Program-made: the position numbers and the translations under genes
The notes under the pieces: model-generated
What the model was told of the DNA's origin: nothing
The model's input: the letters and a program-made list of their open reading frames with translations, nothing else
The model's database searches: none
NCBI RefSeq assembly: GCF_000210055.1
Contig: NC_021021.1
Coordinates: forward strand, 1,219,985 to 1,254,164
DNA length: 34,180 bases
Reading direction: 5' to 3'
Source: Gordonibacter pamelaeae 7-10-1-b
GTDB lineage: Bacteria > Actinomycetota > Coriobacteriia > Coriobacteriales > Eggerthellaceae
Shown here: one piece after another, positions 23,501 to 30,727 of the stretch
How positions within the stretch are numbered: position 1 is the stretch's first letter
Layout of the letters: every line of letters begins with the position of its first letter

Positions 23501-26500
23501 GCCGAACACGTCATTGCCTATGGAACCACCGTACACCTTGACGGTCGACCAGCCGAACAGGGCGCCTTTGACCAAAGCCTGATCGAGTGTTCCTTGCCCG
23601 AAGCCCTTTCCGCCGCCGAAGACGCTGCCCGACACCGAGCCGTCGCTTACTATGACCGTGGTGGAACCAGGGGAGGTAACGGCGTAGGGAAGCATTCCGG
23701 TGCCGGTTGCCGATCCTTCGCCCACGGCGCCCAGGCTGCCTCCGCCGTACACGTCTCCCCCTATGGAGCCCCCTGATACCAGCACGCGGGTAGTGCCAGT
23801 GACGCGCGCCATATGAGGCGCATCCTCGCTTTCGATACCGCTGCCGCCGCCGAACACGCTGTCCGTCACGGTTCCTCCGGACACCGCAACCTCGGTGTTT
23901 CCGAAAACCTGGGCGAGGGCACGTTTCTCGGCATTGCCGAGATATGCCGACGTGCCGGCCCCTCCGCCGTAGACGCTTCCTTCGATAACACCGCCGTTGA
24001 CTGCCACGCGCGTTTCCCCGAAAAGGGTCCCTGCCGTTGCAGAGGCTTTGTATTGGTCGCCTGTGGTGGTTTTGCCGTCGCCACCGCCGTACACCGAGCC
24101 CTTGACAGTGCCACCGTTGACCTCGATCGCTGTTGCAACCGGGTCGAGAAGGGTGCCTGTTGTGCCTCCCGCGCCGCAAGCGAACACCGCCCCAGCCGCA
24201 CCTGCACCAGGGTTGATCACACCGCCGTTTACGGTGATGCGAATATCGGCCTGCGTCTCGGACAGGTGCTCGGTTCTGCGGATGGCGTCGGAGCGCTTGA
24301 ATGCAGAGTCGATGCCCAGCTTTTGATCCGCCGTATCGCGCCAGCGCCCGAGGCAACCTCCGTACAGCTGGTCGACCGAACCCCCGTTGACCGTGACATC
24401 GACCAAGCCGATGAAGTCGTTGTTGGGGAAGGCCGCATCGCCGGTCGAACGGTTGAAGCCGATGCTCGACCCAAGGAGCAGCTTTGCATAGCCGGCATTC
24501 AAAGTGACCTTCGACGCCGCGTACAGCGAACCGTCCGTCTGCCCTCCGCACAGCATGCCCACATCGCAATTGTACGTACCGCGTGACGTTTGCTGGATAT
24601 CGACAACGATATTCGACTTGAAGTAGTCGCCTTCGGTCCCGAACGTGTTGCGGCTGCCTTCGTTTACCTGGGTGTTGCGGCTACCGGCAAGGATGCGGGC
24701 ATAGCAACCGCCCCTGATGGTGATATCGCACACATCGTCGGGGTTCTGCCCGGTAGCCCGATCTTTCTTGTCAAGATAACCGCCGACCACATGAAAGTTT
24801 GGCACTTTGGTTTTGGAAAGGAGACCGAAACCTTCTATGCTTGCCTCGCCATAGCCAGACATCTTGACGTTCTGCTCGATAGTGAGGTCGTTTCCCTGGC
24901 AGTACACGTAACCGAGCTCATAAGTGCCACCTGACAAAACAATATCCTTCACGATAGTCTCTGCGTAAAGGAACTTGCCCCTTTGGCCAACCGTTTCGCT
25001 GTTTCCCCAAGACAAGACAGCATAATCGTTGAATCGGGCGTCATCGCCACTGAAAGCACTCTGACCTGTGTTGAGGGTTGGGTTGAGCGCGTCGTATCCG
25101 GTGATGGTGGCCGGCTTGTAGAAGGCATTCGGCTGTCCATTGTGCGCTGGCTCAACGCCGTAGCTATTGTCGGTATACTTGCCGATGACAACGATGACGT
25201 TCGATTCGGCAGTGCCCTGTTCGTCAAGCAGCTCGTAGGCTTGCGAGATGGTTTTTACGGCAGTACCCGGGGTTTTGCCGTTGGCGATATCGTCCCCCTT
25301 GTTCTCGTCGACGTATACGGTACGTCCGTAGTTCGAGCCGGTGGCCGTATAGGCAACCTCGTTGTTCGCCGTAAGAACCGCCTTCACGGTGAAGTTCGCC
25401 TTGTCAGTGAAACCCGCGACATCCAACGAGCTTCCCTGGCCGACGCTCTTCCCTTCAGCCGAATCGCCCTTATACCACGTGTAGGCAAAATCGCCTTCCG
25501 CAAGACCCCAGCTCTCCCCGCCTTCTACGCTTGCGTTAAGACGGATCACCTTTCCCTGATCGTCCTCAACCCGGTGAACGGATACAGATACTCCGCTCAG
25601 GGCAGGTATGGTGCACGATACCATTTTGCGACTGTCTACCGGACCGTAGGTGAGCGTCACCACGCTCTCGGCAGTCGAAAGGCCAACGTGCGGACTTGGC
25701 TCTTTAATAACGTTGGAGCTCCAAACAGGGTTTTCCAACGCACCGTTCGTCTCTCCGTTGTAAAGCCCGAAGAATCCTTCAACAAGGTAGTAATAGCCAT
25801 CGTGCGGCTCACCGAGCGAGATCCCGGGGGTTCTCATATCGAGCACGAGCACTTGGCTGTTGTTTTTGGACGCCGAACGCCATTTTGCCTTTCCACTGTC
25901 TTCAAGTGCGGCGCGGGCAGATTCGTGGGAGGCGTCATCGTAGTAGGCGCTTTCACGCGCGTCTCCCCATACGTAAGAACCATCCTTGTTGTACACGAAT
26001 TCCTCTGCCGCACCGCCGGTCAGCGCACGACTGCCGGCTGACGAATCACTGGAAGATGGGCTGGCGGCGGCGTTTCCGGAAGCCGTGCCGCCGTCGGCAC
26101 TTCGAGCATCGCCGTTGGAGGCCCCGGACGGAGAACTGCCCGCCTCGGCATCCGGTGATTGATTGCCGGATTGAAGGCCGTCGGCCATGGCATCCTCGGA
26201 GGCTGGGTTTTCTGCTTCGGGATCGACGGATACGGATTCGCCGCCTTCGGTCGAGTTCCCAAACGCCGGCGAAGTGTCTTCGCCCGAGTCGCCAGGGTCT
26301 GCCTGGACAACGTTCTTTGCGTCGGGGGCGTCGCTTTCGGTTGGGTTGTAGGCAGGATTGGGGCTCTTGCCCTCAAGGTCGTAAGCGGAGAACCGATAGA
26401 AGCACTTGTTGAAGTCTACCGCTCGGGCGATAGCCGTCCCCGTCGCGGCGCTCTCGCTTGCTCCGCGGCGTACACCTGCGATTATCGGGGCATTGTAACC

Positions 26501-27376
26501 GTTGCCTTTTAGTGTTCCCGTGAAGGCACTCAATCCGACTTCGACTGCACGCCATCGGTTGTCGTTGCTGTTCACGCGCCCCCGACCGACAATGCCGCCC
26601 ACATAGGACTGGCTACTGTGCCCACCGAACGCTGTGATTTCGCAATCGATGCTACAGTTTGTCACCGAAGCGAAAGCCGTCTCGCCCGTCGTGTAGGCAT
26701 CGCCCAACAAGCCGCCGAACGAGTAGAGCTTCGTGGCCGTTCCTGCTCCGGTTGTGTTCTCGGTTATGGAGCCGTTCATGACGCTGCAATGATCTATGAC
26801 GGTCTTACCGAAAACCGCGCCCGCCAAGCACCCTACCGCAATATCGTAAGACACCGCGTTGGGCACCGCACCCACGAATACGACATCCTGGAGATTGAGG
26901 TTCTTGATGGTGGCGTTTTGAACCGCTCCGAAAAGCCCCACGGTCACCGTTCCGCCCTTGGCCGTCACCTTCGACAGGTCCACATTCAGGTTCTTGATGG
27001 TGTAGCCATTGCCATCGAACGTTCCCTTGAAGCCATGCGTGCTTGCATCCTTGAACGAGTCCGCATAGCCAATGACGGTATTGTTTGCCGAATATGAACT
27101 TCCCTTTAGATCAATATTGGCAACGAGCACATAGTGATCTTTGTTTGACGATTTCCCATCGTTGACCCAATTAGCCAGATTCTCAAGTTGGGCCGCCGTG
27201 GCTATCTGGTACGGATCGTTTGCCGTGCCGGTTCCACCAGCAAACCGGCCGTCATCGGCACGGGCAGAAACGCTAGAAAACGCCAGGGTAGAAGCAAGGG
27301 CAAAGACGGCTCCGAGGATAAGCACAACCAACAAGGCTGGCCGGAAATAGTTTGAGTATGTTCTCTCGGCTGACAT
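20525..27376 (-). CDS. Giant secreted beta-helix adhesin at the pilY1 position
   Basis: The 2283-aa protein has a Sec signal peptide (helix about residues 14-33, likely cleavage ARA40|D). In order: GLUG-like repeats (~45-330), a Ser/Asp/Gly/Pro-rich disordered linker (~345-445), an Ig/beta-sandwich-like stretch, a pectin-lyase-like start YVDENKGDDIANG near 687, SVYGGG/SVFGGG repeats (~1075-1380) and a long beta-rich C-terminal third. No LPxTG motif, C-terminal helix or SLH repeat is seen, so its anchor is not an obvious sortase signal. The ATG at 27376 follows AAGGTG and begins one base after the upstream stop. The PilX-like gene follows after one base. Inferred role: pilus-borne surface adhesin. 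PilY1 homology itself was not recognised. Confidence 0.8.
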   Translation of the reverse strand: MSAERTYSNYFRPALLVVLILGAVFALASTLAFSSVSARADDGRFAGGTGTANDPYQIATAAQLENLANWVNDGKSSNKDHYVLVANIDLKGSSYSANNTVIGYADSFKDASTHGFKGTFDGNGYTIKNLNVDLSKVTAKGGTVTVGLFGAVQNATIKNLNLQDVVFVGAVPNAVSYDIAVGCLAGAVFGKTVIDHCSVMNGSITENTTGAGTATKLYSFGGLLGDAYTTGETAFASVTNCSIDCEITAFGGHSSQSYVGGIVGRGRVNSNDNRWRAVEVGLSAFTGTLKGNGYNAPIIAGVRRGASESAATGTAIARAVDFNKCFYRFSAYDLEGKSPNPAYNPTESDAPDAKNVVQADPGDSGEDTSPAFGNSTEGGESVSVDPEAENPASEDAMADGLQSGNQSPDAEAGSSPSGASNGDARSADGGTASGNAAASPSSSDSSAGSRALTGGAAEEFVYNKDGSYVWGDARESAYYDDASHESARAALEDSGKAKWRSASKNNSQVLVLDMRTPGISLGEPHDGYYYLVEGFFGLYNGETNGALENPVWSSNVIKEPSPHVGLSTAESVVTLTYGPVDSRKMVSCTIPALSGVSVSVHRVEDDQGKVIRLNASVEGGESWGLAEGDFAYTWYKGDSAEGKSVGQGSSLDVAGFTDKANFTVKAVLTANNEVAYTATGSNYGRTVYVDENKGDDIANGKTPGTAVKTISQAYELLDEQGTAESNVIVVIGKYTDNSYGVEPAHNGQPNAFYKPATITGYDALNPTLNTGQSAFSGDDARFNDYAVLSWGNSETVGQRGKFLYAETIVKDIVLSGGTYELGYVYCQGNDLTIEQNVKMSGYGEASIEGFGLLSKTKVPNFHVVGGYLDKKDRATGQNPDDVCDITIRGGCYARILAGSRNTQVNEGSRNTFGTEGDYFKSNIVVDIQQTSRGTYNCDVGMLCGGQTDGSLYAASKVTLNAGYAKLLLGSSIGFNRSTGDAAFPNNDFIGLVDVTVNGGSVDQLYGGCLGRWRDTADQKLGIDSAFKRSDAIRRTEHLSETQADIRITVNGGVINPGAGAAGAVFACGAGGTTGTLLDPVATAIEVNGGTVKGSVYGGGDGKTTTGDQYKASATAGTLFGETRVAVNGGVIEGSVYGGGAGTSAYLGNAEKRALAQVFGNTEVAVSGGTVTDSVFGGGSGIESEDAPHMARVTGTTRVLVSGGSIGGDVYGGGSLGAVGEGSATGTGMLPYAVTSPGSTTVIVSDGSVSGSVFGGGKGFGQGTLDQALVKGALFGWSTVKVYGGSIGNDVFGGGNESRTYAPISNGVAQRAATVIVNSTNGKIIVQGESDEANAGKVVAEEGEGTRVEDDLVGIDTSSHTMRTVDLGGSVFGGGNRSKLSGSQQANDYTVYGDTNVFIKGSGVGFVGESGGVYGDGNVSKTYGTRRITLIDFKNEGANADPLKVFYSLQRADRVVMSNSKVYTRGALDRVNAVDTAQYAVNRVQALKLYDGSTVQLDTVVNGLGSIWSDVESGRNFRSESWRKDELEEYRKACENGEPWTSRNPDGSGGTTYPSLNAIVLNNGKQLDVAYTDDELPSTGKYGQVTGLFTLSLLTPAFDEGGAFVLGATGSETRYTSSDSTGHFACVTKDAENGSYLDLLTEQKKDYRLWYIKGHDYQYDVTLKGYTTGNTTVSAQVWLPVDRVEDDDEAYLMFDTSDGRQISIPDTLNLREEGAILDKNQMQLRVDVNADTDDSDNSPYYFTKAGEAPNSEFEYENDDTLVPVTLSMTLGPTMKASNGSVVSFWLKDANDEGNSYKFTVRIIIELPASDGYAIKRYDKIYGDVPFGSDVAITSRSAYTTEFVSTYSPAAYSDKSWSIIPYWDKNIAETPAGYNGDQLEWSSQFNAGLKITMVDLTNASSPQYYYYECKGGETEIDLDSFAKLNGDGVFSTTKTSNTVIREKLVFVVDYENASEQPYYKNKYLMLKHSYNHGANDILRYTEYNDDGNVSAEHYAPAVQQEIEYENNLGEMGIDHVKLMPAGTSTSSDFLYDTYNFTYELALRTDVVNTRFADNDFAVAFNTSGAVNLPLGSYFTVEDSAGNLVDIRYIRLGSDWSDRSYIVANIKTAGTYRVTLHVSRYLSFGRFTAADLYLVADLFSAADGFYPYSGNILKDETRREAYFSVYNKVPNISYNLKLTDITSSGLLVSANLEAFKYGPVQVEDLAPTNGLTVFRKLKGDASGIVNVTENVTPSQGKALVDMWHPANESRSPIVYFTLTDTVPAPGTYEYTFLYGTTFETKTVTVS
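23259..24094 (-). repeat. SVYGGG/SVFGGG repeat block in the adhesin gene
   Basis: The DNA for V(Y/F)GGG recurs at 24084, 23964, 23847, 23742, 23613, 23499 and 23259. Spacings are 120, 117, 105, 129, 114 and 240 nt, that is 35-43 aa per unit with one unit lacking the motif. Each unit reads roughly V-x-G-G-x-I/V-x-G-S/D-V-Y/F-GGG. Such units commonly form right-handed beta-helix coils. DNA conservation is confined to the GGG core, so it is an old protein repeat and not a CRISPR. Confidence 0.8.
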
Positions 27377-27377
27377 G

Positions 27378-27623
27378 TCAGAGAGCACCTTCATGAACTG
27401 CGATGCCTGATGCCGAACTGTCAAAAGCATTCTTGTCTTTAGAATAATCTTCAGAGGGGTTGGCTTTGAAGAACTTGATGGAATAACTGCTCTGATCAGG
27501 GAGCCGATCAGCTATGTGATAGGTATTCGTGCTTTTCTTCTCAATCTTCAAAAGGCTCGAGGCGTCAGGGTATACCCCAGCCGGACAGGTAATGTCCGGA
27601 GAAGAGACAACGCCAACGAGCAT
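27378..27623 (-). CDS. 81-aa protein of unknown function in the pilus operon
   Basis: This small frame fits exactly between the giant prepilin and the giant adhesin, with a 2-nt gap after the former's stop and a 1-nt gap before the latter's ATG. The ATG at 27623 follows GGAAG; a GTG at 27629 would overlap the upstream stop. The product has one Cys, no membrane helix or signal peptide, and the sequence SSYSIKFFKANPSEDYSKDKNAFDSS resembles an extracellular fragment. It could be a genuine small pilus protein or a frame-shifted remnant of the neighbouring ectodomain. No family is recognised. Confidence 0.5.
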   Translation of the reverse strand: MLVGVVSSPDITCPAGVYPDASSLLKIEKKSTNTYHIADRLPDQSSYSIKFFKANPSEDYSKDKNAFDSSASGIAVHEGAL

Positions 27624-27625
27624 GG

Positions 27626-29230
27626 TCACTTCCGCGTAGAGCGAACCGGGGAATCGGTCACGTAGTAGTAGTTGGAATAATCGCTTTTGTGAACGTTGAT
27701 GGTTATGGATAGCGTCTTTTTAGGCGTGGCCATCTGGCCACGACTATCCACCTTATACGCCGTTATAAGAACTTTGTACGTTACTCCTTCTTTCGCTTTT
27801 GCAAGATCTGCCCAAGGGAGCGTCAAAGTGAGGTACTGGGTGTCGGACGTGTTTTTAAAATAATAGTAACCATCCTGGGGGTTTACCGGGCTTCCCTGTC
27901 CCTCGCCTTGGCCGTTGTTTCCTTCATGTACGGCGACCTCGGGGACATACCCCCATGTGCCGCTGCCCCACATCAATAGGGAGTAGCAAAGCTTATTGTC
28001 GGACACGGTATCGTCATCGTAGAAGTTGCTTAGAGATATCTCCACATCGCACCCGGTTTTGTTGCCTTTCTGGTCGGACACTTTGTAATCATCGTCGGTC
28101 ACATACGCGTCGATAGTCGCTTCCGTCTGCCAATCGGCCATGATGTTCGAAGTGAAGATAAGGTCCTCCGATGCGGCGGCCCAGGTGCCTTGGGCATAGC
28201 CGTATACCGAACGGCAAAGCACCTTGTTGCTGCTGCCTTTCGACTTCAAATCGACGATCTCGTTGGATGCGAACCCCAAAGGATCTTGACCAACCACGCC
28301 CTCAATCGCAGCTTGCAAGGCAGCGATATCAACGCTGTAGGTGTTCTTCGGAAGAAAACCCTCGTTCGAAGGGCTCTCCCTCAACGTGCAGAAGCTTGCG
28401 TCAGCGGCTACCTCAACCCGAGTGAAGGTGCTGCCCGCTTTGCGGTAGACGTCGACTTTGGCTTCGTTGAAAGTAGGGGCCGACAGACGCAGCATAATCG
28501 TTTCCTTCTCCCCAACTATGGTGAGAATCTGATAAGTGCCCCAGTCGAGAAGGTGTTTGTCCAAATTGGAATCGGTAACCAGAATATGGCCGTTCATCAC
28601 GGCAAGCGAGGGAGCTTTCAGCTCGACGTGATCGAGATTGCGAGCCGCGGCTCCTCCGTAGTAGCCGACAAGAACACTTCCCGATTTCTTACGTTCTTCT
28701 TTGCTGCGAATATCGATATCCTGCTTGCCCTTTTCGTAAAACCCGTTCAGAGACGTCGGGGACTCCTCGGTATAGAACACGCCGTAAACCGTGGCGGTTT
28801 CGTAGCAATATTCGATGATGAAATCCTGATTCCAAACATCGGCATCAACGGTTCCTTGAGGGAGCATCCCGCTTTCTCGGGCGAACTCGGCAGTCACGTA
28901 GAAATAATGCAATCCGTCATCTTGGGTTTCATTATTGTCATCGGTGCGCTGCGCCGTTGGCTCGGCGGCCTTCTCGCCGGCAACCTCTGCCTTACCGGTA
29001 TACACACCGTTCTTGTTCGCGTCCCATTCGCCCGACGCCTGCAGGTCGGCAAGGTTGTTCTGCGCGGCAATATAGATCGACTTCGCGGCATTGTCGTATT
29101 CGGTGAGCGTGAGGTTGCGCAGATAGTTGGCCACCGACACTCCCACGATAGCCGCGAGGATGGCGAGGATAGCCACGACGGTCAGCAGCTCGGCTACCGT
29201 GAACCCCTCGGTATGCTTCTGGCGCGCCAT
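27626..29230 (-). CDS. Giant 534-aa prepilin with large ectodomain
   Basis: The protein starts MARQKHTEG and continues FTVAELLTVVAILAILAAIV, a perfect class III signal (G|F, Glu +5) on a pilin alpha-1 helix running into YDNAAKSIYIAAQNNLADL. About 480 further residues follow, three to five times the size of an ordinary pilin, with beta-rich sections and a Gly/Gln linker near residue 420. Pilins this large cannot pack along the fibre and are known elsewhere as tip subunits with grafted functional domains. It is the first gene of the operon, upstream of the adhesin. The ATG at 29230 follows GAGGAAG. Confidence 0.85.
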   Translation of the reverse strand: MARQKHTEGFTVAELLTVVAILAILAAIVGVSVANYLRNLTLTEYDNAAKSIYIAAQNNLADLQASGEWDANKNGVYTGKAEVAGEKAAEPTAQRTDDNNETQDDGLHYFYVTAEFARESGMLPQGTVDADVWNQDFIIEYCYETATVYGVFYTEESPTSLNGFYEKGKQDIDIRSKEERKKSGSVLVGYYGGAAARNLDHVELKAPSLAVMNGHILVTDSNLDKHLLDWGTYQILTIVGEKETIMLRLSAPTFNEAKVDVYRKAGSTFTRVEVAADASFCTLRESPSNEGFLPKNTYSVDIAALQAAIEGVVGQDPLGFASNEIVDLKSKGSSNKVLCRSVYGYAQGTWAAASEDLIFTSNIMADWQTEATIDAYVTDDDYKVSDQKGNKTGCDVEISLSNFYDDDTVSDNKLCYSLLMWGSGTWGYVPEVAVHEGNNGQGEGQGSPVNPQDGYYYFKNTSDTQYLTLTLPWADLAKAKEGVTYKVLITAYKVDSRGQMATPKKTLSITINVHKSDYSNYYYVTDSPVRSTRK

Positions 29231-29281
29231 CTGCCGATTCTTCCTCGCTTCCGCTTTTGCCAGATCCGCAAGATAACTTTC

Positions 29282-29290
29282 ATCTTACCA
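29282..29290 (-). promoter_or_regulatory. Possible promoter of the pilus operon
   Basis: TGGTAAGAT on the minus strand (29290-29282) could be an extended -10, about 50 nt before the first pilus gene. A TTGACC (29316-29311) lies 23 bp upstream, too far for a normal pair. The 123-nt gap after the radical SAM gene has no clear terminator, so readthrough is possible. Confidence 0.3.
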
Positions 29291-29353
29291 TCAATGGAAG
29301 TTTCCTAAACGGTCAATTCACGATTGAGAAAAGGCAGCGGCGGACGAAGGAGC

Positions 29354-30661
29354 CTACCCGAATATCAGCTCCCTCTCCTCGCCTACCAGGGCGGCGCGGG
29401 CTTGGTCGCGCAGGTTGTTCACGCCGATGAAGAACTGGCGCATCATGACCACCATGAGGTAGCGGCCCTTGGGGGTGAGGGTGAGCTCGTCGCGAGTGTC
29501 GCGGTCGAAGGCGCCCGATGCCTTCATGAAGGCCATCTCCACGGGCAGGCCGGCCTCCACGGTGCAGCCGAAATCGCGCTCGAACTGGCGCTTGTCCAGG
29601 CGCAGGCCGAACAGCTGCATCATGAAGCGGTAGCGCATGCGATCGCGCAAGCTGAACGTGGTCTTCCCCATGAGCGACATGCGGCCGGCCGCGATGGCTG
29701 CGTTGTAGTCGTTCACGGAGAACGTGTTCACGAACAGGTTGTCGCCCAGGTACGTGATGCCGCCGCTTCCGATGGCAGGGTACTCCTCGTAGTCCACCAC
29801 GTACTCGTCGATCATGGCGTCCTCGCCGGCCGCGCCGGTGCCGCGCTTGTTGAACGTCCAGGCGCTGCCGTGCTCGAACAGGGGGTCGGGGCCGCCGGCC
29901 AAGAGCTCGCTGATGATCTCGTAGTACGTGCGCTCGCGGGTGTAGTCCACGCGGCCCACGGTGCGGGCGAGCTGGCGCGCCACGCTGGGTGAGGCCATGA
30001 GCGGGTAGAACGTCGTCTGGCTCGTGCCGCTCTCCACCACGCGCTCGATGTCGTTGATGAGGATGTCCTCGGTCTGCGCGGGGAAGTTGAAGATCATATC
30101 CACGTTCAGCGAGGTGAAATAGGGGCTGGCCTCGCCGATGCGCTCGAGGATCTCCGCGCCGCTGCCGTACTTGTCGTAGCGATCCATCTGCTTGAGCAGG
30201 CCGTCGTCGAAGCTCTGCACGCCCACGGAGAGGCGCTGCACGCGGCCCTGCAGCTTGTCAAGATACGCCGGTATGAGGTGGTTCGGGTTCGTCTCGCTCG
30301 AGACTTCCGCGATGGAGAATGTCTCCTTCGCCAGATCGATGGTGTCGCACAGCTCGTCGATCATGATGGTGGGCGTGCCGCCGCCCACGTACAGGCTCTC
30401 GAAATCGTAGCCCAGCTCCTTCAGCATCATCATCTCTTTGCGCATGCTGGCGAAGTACGGCCGCGCACGATCCTCCGCGAACGGGAAGCGGTTGAACGAG
30501 CAGTACGGGCACAGCCGCTCGCAGAACGGCACGTGCATGTACAGCATGTACTTCTGCCCCGGCTTCGGCGCGGGAACCCGTGCGTCGTCGGTGGGGTTCA
30601 GCTTCAGATAGCTTTTCGTGCACTGGCGGACGACCGCCGTGAGCATACGTTCAGATAGCAA
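29354..30661 (-). CDS. Radical SAM protein of the HemN/HemW (coproporphyrinogen oxidase-like) family
   Basis: The 435-aa protein has the radical SAM cluster motif at C47, C51 and C54 (CERLCPYC), preceded by the HemN-typical YMHVPFC, and the SAM-binding GGGTPT at 93-98. A HemN_C-like C-terminal domain follows. The family includes oxygen-independent coproporphyrinogen oxidase, the heme chaperone HemW, and HutW/ChuW-type heme-degrading enzymes; this one cannot be placed among them from sequence alone. The start is a TTG at 30661 with AGAGGT eight bases upstream; an in-frame ATG five codons later lacks a ribosome site. It lies between the purD terminator and the pilus operon. Confidence 0.82.
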   Translation of the reverse strand: MLSERMLTAVVRQCTKSYLKLNPTDDARVPAPKPGQKYMLYMHVPFCERLCPYCSFNRFPFAEDRARPYFASMRKEMMMLKELGYDFESLYVGGGTPTIMIDELCDTIDLAKETFSIAEVSSETNPNHLIPAYLDKLQGRVQRLSVGVQSFDDGLLKQMDRYDKYGSGAEILERIGEASPYFTSLNVDMIFNFPAQTEDILINDIERVVESGTSQTTFYPLMASPSVARQLARTVGRVDYTRERTYYEIISELLAGGPDPLFEHGSAWTFNKRGTGAAGEDAMIDEYVVDYEEYPAIGSGGITYLGDNLFVNTFSVNDYNAAIAAGRMSLMGKTTFSLRDRMRYRFMMQLFGLRLDKRQFERDFGCTVEAGLPVEMAFMKASGAFDRDTRDELTLTPKGRYLMVVMMRQFFIGVNNLRDQARAALVGEERELIFG

Positions 30662-30687
30662 TGCGAAGACCTCTTCTCGTTTGACGC

Positions 30688-30721
30688 AAAAAACGCGGGG
30701 GCGACCCGAAGAACACCCCCG
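30688..30721 (-). terminator. Rho-independent terminator of purD
   Basis: Arms 30696-30703 and 30714-30721 form an 8-bp stem (one G-U) followed on the minus strand by CG and six U residues. It begins seven bases past the purD stop. Confidence 0.88.
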
Positions 30722-30727
30722 ATGTCG

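Noticed and set aside
23259-24094. CRISPR-like regular repeats
   Set aside because: Only a short GC core repeats, in frame inside a gene; there are no identical direct repeats, spacers or cas genes.
20525-27376. Calling the giant protein PilY1
   Set aside because: Position matches, but no von Willebrand A MIDAS motif or PilY1 beta-propeller calcium site was recognised.
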